A DNA stretch of 64,000 nucleotides from Nocardia jinanensis (GTDB lineage Bacteria > Actinomycetota > Actinomycetes > Mycobacteriales > Mycobacteriaceae). Below the pieces are notes generated by a model that saw only the letters and a program-made list of their open reading frames with translations, made no database searches and had not been told where the DNA came from. Location: positions 124,001-188,000 of the forward strand of contig NZ_BMMH01000007.1 in the NCBI RefSeq assembly GCF_014645735.1, written 5' to 3'. Positions 31,905 to 39,568 of this stretch are shown one piece after another. A program made the position numbers and the translations under genes. Each line of letters opens with the position of its first letter. Positions within the stretch are counted from its first letter, which is position 1.

Positions 31905-33194
31905 CTACCCTTCCGTCCGGTCGAATTCCAGGTGCAGCGCGGTGATCCCACGGAGGATGAAGGTCGGCAGATACTGGTATCTGCGCGCGTCCGCCGGGCC
32001 GTGGGCGCTCTCGTCGATCCGGATATCGGTGGTGCGCTCCAGCAGTCGTTTGAACGCCACCTTCGCCTCCGTGCGGGCCAGCGGGGCGCCCGGGCAGGTA
32101 TGGATACCGCGACCGAAAGCGATATGGGAGCGGGCATTCGACCGCTTCGCATCGAAGACGGTCGGGTTCTCGAAACGCCGCGGATCGCGGTTGGCGCCGC
32201 CGTTCGCCAGCATCAGGACCGTTCCGGCCGGGACCTCGACGCCGCCGACCGTGCTGGTGGTCTTCGCGAGCCGGAAGTCACCTTTCACCGGGCTCTCCAT
32301 CCGCAGCATCTCTTCGATGAAATTGTTGATGCGCTCGGGGTCGCCGCGCAGCCACGCTTGCAACTCCGGGTCCTCGGCGATCAGCTTCAGCCCGGAGGAC
32401 AGCAACCGTACGGTGGTTTCCTGACCGGCCGAGAAGAGGTTCGCGGCCACCCGGACCACATCGATGACCTCCGGTTGGCTGCCGTCGGGGAAGGTGGCCT
32501 CCGCGAGGCTGGTCAAGACATCGCCGCGTGGGTTCTCGCGCCGGTCCGCGATATAGGCGGAGAACTTCTCGTAGAGGAATTCGATCGGGTTGTGCTCCAT
32601 GGCGTGGTCGGAGCTGGTGCTGCCGACCGTTCCGGTGCGGTGCGGATCGCGCTGCAGCGCGTTGAGGAACTCTTCCTGATCCTCCGGCGGCACGCCGAGC
32701 AGGTCCGCGATCACGTAGAGCGTGAAGGGCCCCGCGAAATCGCGGATGACTTCACCCTTTCCGGGCGCCAGGTACTCGTCGAGCATCTTGTCGGCCAGGT
32801 CCCACATCGCCTCTTCGTTCTCCTTGAGGCGTTTCGGCGTGATCAGGCGCATGAGCAGACCGCGGTGTGCGGTATGGGTCGGCGGATCGAGGGCCGGGAG
32901 CTGGTCGCTGAACGGCAGCGAATCACGATGCTCGGCGATGAGGGCATCGGCGTCGGAGTTCTCGTCGAGGGGGACGGGGAAACCGGGGAAGGGCCCGGTC
33001 ACCGAGATGCACGAGGAGAACCGCTCGGCATCGTTGAGGACTTCCAGTGCCTCGTCGTAGCCGGTCACCATCATGACGTTGTGGTGCTTCTCCCGGGTCA
33101 CCGGGCACTGTTCGCGCAGGGCGTCGAAGTACGGGTAGGGGTCGGCGACCAGCTCCTGTCCGAGGAAGAAGTCCAGATCCTGGAAGTTTTTCAC
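31905..33194 (-). CDS. Cytochrome P450
   Basis: A 429-residue soluble P450. The I-helix oxygen-activation motif is AGQETT (FSAGQETTVRLLSSGL); the haem-binding loop FGRGIHTCPGAPLAR has the axial ligand C367. GTG at 33194 is the probable start after GAAGGGAAC; a longer frame exists upstream without homology. It is followed by its ferredoxin. The divergent promoter toward the acyl-CoA dehydrogenase at 33338 contains operator-like repeats, suggesting joint induction. It would hydroxylate an unactivated carbon of the pathway substrate; the subfamily cannot be fixed without alignment. Confidence 0.93.
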   Translation of the reverse strand: MKNFQDLDFFLGQELVADPYPYFDALREQCPVTREKHHNVMMVTGYDEALEVLNDAERFSSCISVTGPFPGFPVPLDENSDADALIAEHRDSLPFSDQLPALDPPTHTAHRGLLMRLITPKRLKENEEAMWDLADKMLDEYLAPGKGEVIRDFAGPFTLYVIADLLGVPPEDQEEFLNALQRDPHRTGTVGSTSSDHAMEHNPIEFLYEKFSAYIADRRENPRGDVLTSLAEATFPDGSQPEVIDVVRVAANLFSAGQETTVRLLSSGLKLIAEDPELQAWLRGDPERINNFIEEMLRMESPVKGDFRLAKTTSTVGGVEVPAGTVLMLANGGANRDPRRFENPTVFDAKRSNARSHIAFGRGIHTCPGAPLARTEAKVAFKRLLERTTDIRIDESAHGPADARRYQYLPTFILRGITALHLEFDRTEG

Positions 33195-33263
33195 GTGACG
33201 GTTCCCTTCGCTCGGCCCGGCACCCACCGCCACGAGCAGCACCGCCGGTTGACTTCCGCATTT

Positions 33264-33298
33264 GAGAATCTAACTCTCATCTGTGAGTATGAGATTTC
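33264..33298. promoter_or_regulatory. Operator-like region between P450 and ACAD genes
   Basis: GAGAATCTAACTCTC and CTCATCTGTGAG are overlapping imperfect inverted repeats ending in GAGATTTCC. The GAGAAT half and the ATTTCC tail recall the sites at 22053-22089 and 57922-57955. It probably regulates the divergent P450-ferredoxin and acyl-CoA dehydrogenase operons. Confidence 0.4.
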
Positions 33299-33337
33299 CA
33301 CACGGTATGCCGTGCGTCAACCGGAGGACCGGCGAAC

Positions 33338-34495
33338 ATGACCCTTGATCTCACCGCTGACCAGCGGCTCTTCCAGCAGACCGCCCGGGAATTCCTGGCG
33401 GGGACCGTCCCGGTGGCGACAGTACGCGCGCTCGGCGAGGCAGGAACCGGATTCGACGATCAGTGGTGGCGTTCGGCCGCCGAACTGGGCTGGACCGCCA
33501 TGCTGGTCGCGGAGAGCCACGGCGGCGGCACCATATCCGGCCGTCCGATGACCGAATTGGCGCTGGTGGCAACCGAACTCGGCCGGTCCTGCGCGCCGGG
33601 TCCGTTCGTCACCACCAACGCGGTCCTGGCGGGGCTGGGGACCGCGGGTGCGGGTCAGGGCGAGACGATCGCGGGGATCGCGGCAGGTACTTCGATCGCC
33701 TCGTGGGCGGTATACGAGCCGGGGCGCGGTCTCGATATCGTCAACGCCCTCGTCGACGGTGCGGCTCCCAGCGATGGGGAATGGACGCGCGCGGTACGGG
33801 ACGGAAGCGGGTACCGGCTGACCGGCGTGAAGGATCGCGTCGAATCCGGCGATCGCGCCGATATTCTCCTGGTGACCGCGCAGAGCGCGGACGGGCCGGT
33901 GCAGTTGCTGGTGCCCACCGACGCGCCCGGTGTCACCGTCACCCCGACCTGGACCCTGGACCTCGTCCGGCGGACCGCCCGGATCGACTTCGCCGATGTG
34001 GCGGTGCCCGCGGATGCCGTGGTGCACACCGGGCCCGCGGCGGCGGCCGCCGTGCGCGCCCAGCTGCATACCGCCGCCGTGCTGACGGCGGCGGAGACGG
34101 TAGGGGCCACCGCCGAAGCTATGGATATGACCCTGGGCTGGCTCACCGACCGGTTCACCTTCGGTCGTCCGCTGGCGTCCTATCAGGCGCTCAAACACCG
34201 GATGGCAGATAACAAGACCTGGCTCGAAGCGTGCCGTGCGACCACCGGGGCGGCCGCGGCCGCGTGCGACGACGACCCGGCCGGCGCGGCGGAGGCGGTC
34301 AGCGTCGCGAAATCCTATGTGGGGGCGAAAGCCCCGGTGATCGGCCAGGACTGTGTGCAGCTGCACGGCGGGATCGGGGTCACCTGGGAACACGATCTGC
34401 ACCTGTATCTGCGGCGGATCGGACTGGGTCGCGCGCTCTACGGCACCCCCGAGGAGCATCGCCGCCGGATCACCGACCTCCTCGTCGCCGCGTAG
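33338..34495 (+). CDS. Acyl-CoA dehydrogenase, small subunit type
   Basis: A 385-residue acyl-CoA dehydrogenase homologue with DRFTFGRPLASYQALKHRMA near 270 and VQLHGGIGVTWEHDLHLYLR near 340. The central TEPxAGSD motif is replaced by an unrelated sequence, as in beta subunits of heteromeric FadE enzymes. It is the first gene of a rightward operon (33338-37589) with a full-length acyl-CoA dehydrogenase, a flavin/F420-type monooxygenase and an SDR, and is divergent from a P450-ferredoxin pair. It likely forms an alpha2beta2 enzyme with the next gene product. Confidence 0.9.
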   Translation: MTLDLTADQRLFQQTAREFLAGTVPVATVRALGEAGTGFDDQWWRSAAELGWTAMLVAESHGGGTISGRPMTELALVATELGRSCAPGPFVTTNAVLAGLGTAGAGQGETIAGIAAGTSIASWAVYEPGRGLDIVNALVDGAAPSDGEWTRAVRDGSGYRLTGVKDRVESGDRADILLVTAQSADGPVQLLVPTDAPGVTVTPTWTLDLVRRTARIDFADVAVPADAVVHTGPAAAAAVRAQLHTAAVLTAAETVGATAEAMDMTLGWLTDRFTFGRPLASYQALKHRMADNKTWLEACRATTGAAAAACDDDPAGAAEAVSVAKSYVGAKAPVIGQDCVQLHGGIGVTWEHDLHLYLRRIGLGRALYGTPEEHRRRITDLLVAA

Positions 34496-34535
34496 CGCGG
34501 CGGATCGCCGGAACTCTTCGGAAGGCACTACCGCT

Positions 34536-35765
34536 ATGACCACCGAACTGGAACCCGTAGCCGAGTTCCGCGCACGTGCCCGGGTCTGGTTGCGCGACAA
34601 CCTCCCACCCGCACCACCGGATCAGGGCCCACCCGACAGCAAAGAGGAATGGGACCGCGCGCGAGAATTGCAGCGAATGCTCCACGACGGTGGGTTCGCG
34701 GGTATCTGTTTCCCGGAGGAATACGGCGGGCTGGGTCTCACTCCCGCTCATCAGCAGGCGTTCACCAAGGAGTCCTACGCCTACGAGATGCCGGTCATCC
34801 TGAATGTCCCGACGCTGTCCATCTGCGCCGCCACGCTGGTGGATCTCGGCACCGAGGAACAGAAGCGCGAGTATCTGCCCGCGGTGCTGCGCGGAGATAT
34901 CGTGCTCGTGCAGTTGCTGTCCGAACCGCGCGGCGGATCGGATCTGGCCGGGCTCACCACCCGGGCCGAACGCGACGGTGACCGCTGGATTCTCAACGGC
35001 TCGAAGATCTGGAGTTCGGGAGCCTACGCGGCGGACTACGGGTTGTGCCTGGCCCGCACCAATTGGGAGGTGCCCAAACATCGCGGGCTCACCATGTTCC
35101 TGGTGCCGATCGGAGCCGCGGGCGTGACCGTGCAGCGGATCAAACAGGTAACGGGGTCCACCGAGTTCTGTCAGGAATTCTTCGACGATGTGGTTCTCGC
35201 GGACGAGGCCGTGATCGGGCAGGTCGACAACGGCTGGGAGGCCGCGTCCCGGTTGCTCTACCACGAGCGTTCGGCGATCGGTGGCACCTCGCCCTATATC
35301 AGCGGTGCCCGCCCGCATATCGGCGGTGAGGAATCGCCGATCCTGGATATCGCCCGCGACAGTGGGCAGCTCGACGATATCCGGGTCCGGGAGGATATCG
35401 GCGAGGCGCGAGCCATGCAGGTGGTCCGCGATCAGCTCATCGACCACATCACCCGCAGTGTGCTCGCCGGGGAGCTGCCCCCTGCCGCCGGCTCGATCAC
35501 CCGGTTGTTCAGCGCCGAGAACTCCTGGCTGCAAACCGATCTGGCGGTGAAGGTCGCCGGTGCGGCCGCCGCCACACACGCTCCCGGCGATCCCGTCGAT
35601 ACCGCGCGGATCGGCACCGATTTCCTGTTCCGCGCCGCCTGGAGCCTCGCGGGCGGCAGCACCGAAATAGCGCGCACTGTGATCAGCGAACGGGTGCTGG
35701 GCATGCCGCGGGAGCACGCCGCCGACCGGGACGTGCCGTTCAACGAGGTCAAACGGGGCCGGTAG
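34536..35765 (+). CDS. Acyl-CoA dehydrogenase, large subunit type
   Basis: A 409-residue acyl-CoA dehydrogenase: CFPEEYGGLGLTPAHQQAFT near 62, VQLLSEPRGGSDLAGLTTRA near 127, NGSKIWSSGAYAADYG near 156, and C-terminal SLAGGSTEIARTVISERVLG. ATG at 34536 follows GGAAGG at a suitable distance. It follows its probable small-subunit gene by 40 bases. The pair would introduce a double bond into a CoA ester; a sterol-like or ring-bearing substrate is possible by analogy with mycobacterial FadE heteromers. Confidence 0.93.
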   Translation: MTTELEPVAEFRARARVWLRDNLPPAPPDQGPPDSKEEWDRARELQRMLHDGGFAGICFPEEYGGLGLTPAHQQAFTKESYAYEMPVILNVPTLSICAATLVDLGTEEQKREYLPAVLRGDIVLVQLLSEPRGGSDLAGLTTRAERDGDRWILNGSKIWSSGAYAADYGLCLARTNWEVPKHRGLTMFLVPIGAAGVTVQRIKQVTGSTEFCQEFFDDVVLADEAVIGQVDNGWEAASRLLYHERSAIGGTSPYISGARPHIGGEESPILDIARDSGQLDDIRVREDIGEARAMQVVRDQLIDHITRSVLAGELPPAAGSITRLFSAENSWLQTDLAVKVAGAAAATHAPGDPVDTARIGTDFLFRAAWSLAGGSTEIARTVISERVLGMPREHAADRDVPFNEVKRGR

Positions 35766-35799
35766 CGGGCCGGGTCGCAGCAGATACGCGGAGGTAGCA

Positions 35800-36711
35800 A
35801 TGCGGTTCATCTTCCATTACCCCGAAGCCGGTGGCGTAGACGGCGATGTACTGGATCCCGGGCCGCTGGGGGAGGTCGCGCGGAGAGCCGAGCAGACCGG
35901 CTTCGCCGGTTTCTCGCTCAGCGAGCATCCGGCACCGGGCGCGCGCTGGCTGGGCGCGGGCGGGCATCAGACGCTGGATCCGTTCGTCTCGCTGGGGTAC
36001 GCGGCGGCGCTGACGGAGCGGATCCGGTTGATCACCTATCTCTCGGTGGCGCCCTACCGGAACCCGATGCTGCTGGCCAAGGCGGCGGCCACCCTGGACA
36101 AGTTGTCCGGAGGCCGGGCGGTCCTCGGTATCGGCACCGGCTATCTGAAGGGCGAATTCCACGCGGTCGGGGTCGATTTCGAAGAGCGCAACACACTGTT
36201 CGACGAGGCCTTGGATGTGCTGCCGCTGCACTGGAAAGGTGAGCCGTTCAGCTACACCGGAAAACATTTCAGTGCCCGCGATGTGCAGGCCCGCCCGACC
36301 CCGGTCCAGCAACCCATTCCCATCTGGATCGGCGGCAATTCCGCGTTGAGCCGGCGCCGGGTGGCCCGGGCCGCGCACGGCTGGATACCGATGTCCGGCG
36401 GCGCCGAACTCAGCACCACCGCCCGCACCCCGGAACTCGGCACGATCGGGGATCTGGCCCGCAAGATCGCCGATGTGCGATCGGCGGCCGCGGACAACGG
36501 CCGCACCGACCATATCGACCTGGTGTATTCCTACAGCCACACCGGCCTCACCGGTGCCGATCCCGGCCCGCATCGGGAAGCCTTCGCCGAACTGGCGCGG
36601 GCCGGGGTCGACTGGATCACGGTCTCCACCCGCGCCGGCGTGCACGACACTCTCGACCCGGCCGCCACCTTCGACTTCCTGAAGTCCTTCGGCGCGCACT
36701 ACATCGACTGA
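35800..36711 (+). CDS. Luciferase-like (LLM) flavin/F420-dependent oxidoreductase
   Basis: A 303-residue TIM-barrel protein of the bacterial luciferase superfamily: GFAGFSLSEHPAPGARW near 35, RIRLITYLSVAPYRNPMLLA near 75, SGGRAVLGIGTGYLKGEFHA near 107, and PIWIGGNSALSRRRVARAAH near 175. Actinobacterial members with this spacing (TIGR03619-like) usually use F420 or FMN to oxidise or monooxygenate small molecules. It is within the 33338-37589 operon, 34 bases after the acyl-CoA dehydrogenase. A Baeyer-Villiger-type or dehydrogenase step is possible; the cofactor cannot be set with certainty. Confidence 0.9.
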   Translation: MRFIFHYPEAGGVDGDVLDPGPLGEVARRAEQTGFAGFSLSEHPAPGARWLGAGGHQTLDPFVSLGYAAALTERIRLITYLSVAPYRNPMLLAKAAATLDKLSGGRAVLGIGTGYLKGEFHAVGVDFEERNTLFDEALDVLPLHWKGEPFSYTGKHFSARDVQARPTPVQQPIPIWIGGNSALSRRRVARAAHGWIPMSGGAELSTTARTPELGTIGDLARKIADVRSAAADNGRTDHIDLVYSYSHTGLTGADPGPHREAFAELARAGVDWITVSTRAGVHDTLDPAATFDFLKSFGAHYID

Positions 36712-36725
36712 GAAAGGCGAACCGA

Positions 36726-37589
36726 ATGGGCTGGTTCGAGGAACGCGGCGGCCTTGCCGGCGGCGTGGCGGTGGTGACCGGGGGAGCGGGGGGCCTGGGC
36801 CGGGCGATCGTCACGGATCTGGCGGCCAACAGAGTACGCCCGGCGGTACTGGATCTCGATCCGGTCGCCGTCGCGGAGCTTCGGAAATTTTCGGCGGAAC
36901 GGGACCTCGATGCCGTCGTGCACCACGGTGATGCCCGGGACCCGGAGGTGCTCGCGGCACTGTTCGACGCCGCCGACGCACGCTGGGGACGGCTCGACAT
37001 CCTGGTGAACGTGGTCGGGGGCACCTTCCGGGCGCCGTTCACCGACACCCGCCCGAAGGGCTGGGACGCCCTGTTGCGCACCAATCTGACCCATGTGCTG
37101 CACGCCTGTCATCTGGCTGTGCCGAGGATGCGTGCGGGCGGTCGCGGTGGCAGCATCATCAATATCACGACCATCGAGGCACACCGCGCCGCACCGGGTT
37201 TTGCGGTGTACTCGGCGGCGAAAGCGGCGGTGGAGCAGTTCGCGCGAACCCTTGCTGTCGAGGTGGCCCCGGACGGCATCCGCGTCAACAATATCGCCCC
37301 CGATTTCGTACCCACTCCGAATCTGGAGCGGATCGGGACCGGCGATAACGCGATGACCGACCCGGAGGGCGTGAAGGTGGCGATACCCATGGGCCGCGCC
37401 GGTAATCTCACCGATATCTCGAACTGCGCGGTGTTCCTGGCTTCCGGTCTCTCGTCCTATCTCACCGGCACCACGCTGCATCCCGACGGCGGCACCCGCG
37501 CGTCGGCGGGCTGGTTCAACTGGCCGGAAGAGGGCTGGGCCAATCACGCGCCGCTGCGGGTACTCCGGGCGGGCGACGGTACGGAGTAA
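36726..37589 (+). CDS. Short-chain dehydrogenase/reductase
   Basis: A 287-residue classical SDR with TGGAGGLGRAIV near 19, the strand-2 acidic residue pattern LDLDPV suggesting NAD, NVVGG near 95, the catalytic serine region NITTIEAHR, and YSAAK near 162. A C-terminal extension GWFNWPEEGWANHAPLRVL is longer than usual and resembles substrate-binding tails of 3-oxoacyl reductase-like proteins in steroid pathways. It starts 14 bases after the LLM gene and ends the operon. It likely oxidises a secondary alcohol of a pathway intermediate. Confidence 0.92.
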   Translation: MGWFEERGGLAGGVAVVTGGAGGLGRAIVTDLAANRVRPAVLDLDPVAVAELRKFSAERDLDAVVHHGDARDPEVLAALFDAADARWGRLDILVNVVGGTFRAPFTDTRPKGWDALLRTNLTHVLHACHLAVPRMRAGGRGGSIINITTIEAHRAAPGFAVYSAAKAAVEQFARTLAVEVAPDGIRVNNIAPDFVPTPNLERIGTGDNAMTDPEGVKVAIPMGRAGNLTDISNCAVFLASGLSSYLTGTTLHPDGGTRASAGWFNWPEEGWANHAPLRVLRAGDGTE

Positions 37590-37751
37590 TCCGGGCCACG
37601 TCGCTCACCGCGAGCGTTTCGCTGAAACCTCTCCCGTCACCCCACCGATCGCACGGCAGGTGCCGCGCCGCTGCGCCGCGGCGATCCCGGCTATGGCGTG
37701 GGGCCGGATCGCGACGGTGACGGAGTCGGCTGCGAGAGCCGGCGGATCCGG

Positions 37752-38204
37752 TCAGTCGTTCCCGGCGGTGTCCGGGTCGCGGGGGAGTGCGGTCAGGATG
37801 CGCAGGGCGTTGAGGAACCCGCGGCGATCGGCGGCGGGCAGCTGTTCCAGGATCTTTTCTCTCTCGCGTGCCTGGATCTCGGTTTGCACCGCGGCCGCGA
37901 TTCGATGGCCCTCCGCTGTCAGCCCCAGCAGCCGGGCCCGGCGGTCGGCGGGGTCGGGTGTGCGTTCGATGAGGCCGCGGTCCTGGAGATCGTCGAGGAC
38001 CGCGATAATCCGGGTCTTGTCCGCACCGATCTCCTGGGCGAGAACGCCCTGACCGCGGGCTGTGCCCCGGCTCAACGCGATCAGGACCGTATAGGCCCAC
38101 ATGGTCAGGCCGTGGGCTTCGAGAATCGGGCGTTCCAGGGCGATGAGGGTGCGGGTCAGCGGCGCGAGCATAGCCGCCAGATCCGGACGATCCGTGGTTC
38201 CCAT
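37752..38204 (-). CDS. MarR-family transcriptional regulator
   Basis: A 150-residue winged-helix regulator. The wHTH includes GVLAQEIGADKTRIIAVLDD and the wing RTPDPADRRARLLGLT, the hallmark DxRxR of MarR proteins. It is divergent from the TIGR03086 gene at 38274 with a 69-bp gap that contains CCTA/TAGG repeats, so it probably represses itself and that gene and responds to a phenolic or oxidant ligand. It is convergent with the SDR gene at 36726 with 162 bases between them. Confidence 0.92.
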   Translation of the reverse strand: MGTTDRPDLAAMLAPLTRTLIALERPILEAHGLTMWAYTVLIALSRGTARGQGVLAQEIGADKTRIIAVLDDLQDRGLIERTPDPADRRARLLGLTAEGHRIAAAVQTEIQAREREKILEQLPAADRRGFLNALRILTALPRDPDTAGND

Positions 38205-38212
38205 GGAGTAGA

Positions 38213-38253
38213 ACCTACCTACTGGAGAATGATAAGCATTGACCTATAGTAGG
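38213..38253. promoter_or_regulatory. CCTA/TAGG repeats in MarR divergent promoter
   Basis: ACCTACCTACT (38213-38223) and the near-perfect palindrome CCTATAGTAGG (38243-38253) lie between the divergent MarR and TIGR03086 genes, about 30 bp apart. They are likely MarR binding sites, one near each start. Confidence 0.45.
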
Positions 38254-38273
38254 CATATGAGTACCATTTCGAT

Positions 38274-38906
38274 ATGACGACAGATCTCGTAGAGCTCGAC
38301 CGCCGGGCGGTGCTCGCCACGGTGACCACCGCCGAACTCGTGACTTCCGACCGCCTCACCCTGCCCACCCCGTGCGCGGGATGGACGGTGGGCCATCTGC
38401 TGGCACATATGGCGGCACAACACCGCGGGTTCGCCGCGAGTGCGCGTGGCGAGGGCGCCGATCTCGAGCGGTGGCGGGAACGACCGCCCGGACCGCACAC
38501 CCCGGCCGAATACGCCGATTCCGCGGCAGAGGTACTGTGCGCCTTCGCCGAGCCCGGCGTACCGGAACGCGTCTTCGCGCTCCCCGAATTCGGCCCGGAT
38601 GTGACAGTGCCGGGGCAGCAGGCCCTCGGCTTCCACCTCGTCGACTACGTGGTCCACGGTTGGGATCTCGCGCGCGCGCTCGGTGTCGGCTACGAACTGG
38701 ACGAAGAGGCCGCCGAACCAGTGCTGCGTATCGCCGAAGCGGTACCCGACGGCCCGGAACGCGAGCAGCCGGGTGCCCCCTTCGCCCGTGCCCTGCCGGA
38801 CCGTGACCCGGGCGCTCCCCTGGACCGGATACTCCGGCTGCTCGGTCGCGCGCCCGCCTGGCCGAAGAACGATCAGCCGGACGGATTCCGCGTCGTGGGA
38901 TCGTGA
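38274..38906 (+). CDS. TIGR03086 family metal-binding protein (DinB/mycothiol type)
   Basis: A 210-residue four-helix DinB-fold protein: LPTPCAGWTVGHLLAHMAAQ near residues 30-49 with a metal-binding His, and FHLVDYVVHGWDLARALG near 120-137 with the second His and the conserved HGWD. The family includes mycothiol-dependent maleylpyruvate isomerase-like enzymes and TIGR03086 proteins, whose substrates are mostly unknown; a mycothiol transferase for stress or xenobiotics is plausible. It is regulated, presumably, by the divergent MarR protein. Confidence 0.9.
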   Translation: MTTDLVELDRRAVLATVTTAELVTSDRLTLPTPCAGWTVGHLLAHMAAQHRGFAASARGEGADLERWRERPPGPHTPAEYADSAAEVLCAFAEPGVPERVFALPEFGPDVTVPGQQALGFHLVDYVVHGWDLARALGVGYELDEEAAEPVLRIAEAVPDGPEREQPGAPFARALPDRDPGAPLDRILRLLGRAPAWPKNDQPDGFRVVGS

Positions 38907-38950
38907 TCCGGTCCATCCGGCCGCGGTCGACCGCGGCCGGCTCATGGTGT

Positions 38951-39181
38951 TCACATGCCGGCGAGTTCGTCCCGCCGGACCGGGCTGTCGACGTAGTGGT
39001 TGTCGTACAGCTCGGAACTCGCGCGGATCTCCTCGACACCGGCCGCACCGCGATGAACTCGCTCGAGCAGAGCGAACGCGTGGGCCAAGGTGGGCGGTAC
39101 GGTCAGGAAATCGCCCCGGTCGAGGCGGACGATCTTCTCGCCCAGCAGATTCCGCACCGAACCGTGCGCGGAAGCGGTCAT
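38951..39181 (-). pseudogene. Cupin-family remnant with internal deletion
   Basis: The 76-codon frame reads VRNLLGEKIVRLDRGDFLTV, then PPTLAHAFA, typical of the second half of a cupin, followed directly by LLERVHRGAAGVEEIRASSE and LYDNHYVDSPV, which is the usual C-terminal helix of the same family. The intervening segment and the first cupin motif with its metal histidines are absent, so the protein is probably non-functional. It marks the left edge of the second accessory block. A short functional cupin is a less likely reading. Confidence 0.5.
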
Positions 39182-39568
39182 CGGGAACTCCGTAGGTCTC
39201 GACGGGTGTGGCTCCCGTTTCGTCTGCTGCAGAGTCGACGGAGCAAACCCGCTGGGTGTGACATCCCGCCGGTTGCAGCCGATTGCGCAGCCCTGAGGCC
39301 GGCGGCTGCGTCGTCGCGGGCATCGAGTGAACGTTTCGCGGCGCCGTGAGCACTGCGAGCCGGTGTTGCTCGTCCGCGAGCTGTCGGCGGTTGTGTTCGG
39401 CGGTGGCGTGAAGTACTTCGAGGATGTGGTGGCTGGAGGTACCGGGTTCGGTTCGACCCCGTGTCAGTGGGTGCGTCAGGACTGTGTCAGCCCGATATCA
39501 GCCGGGCTCGCGACAGTACTCGTATGAGCAGCACAGCGGCCCCAAGGTATTCGAAGGAGAACACCATC
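39182..39568. other. Region without a recognisable gene
   Basis: About 390 bases upstream of the first serine-hydrolase gene. No coding sequence is supported. A small inverted repeat AGCCCG-n8-CGGGCT near 39487 and the following GAAGGAGA ribosome site belong to the hydrolase promoter/leader. Confidence 0.4.
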
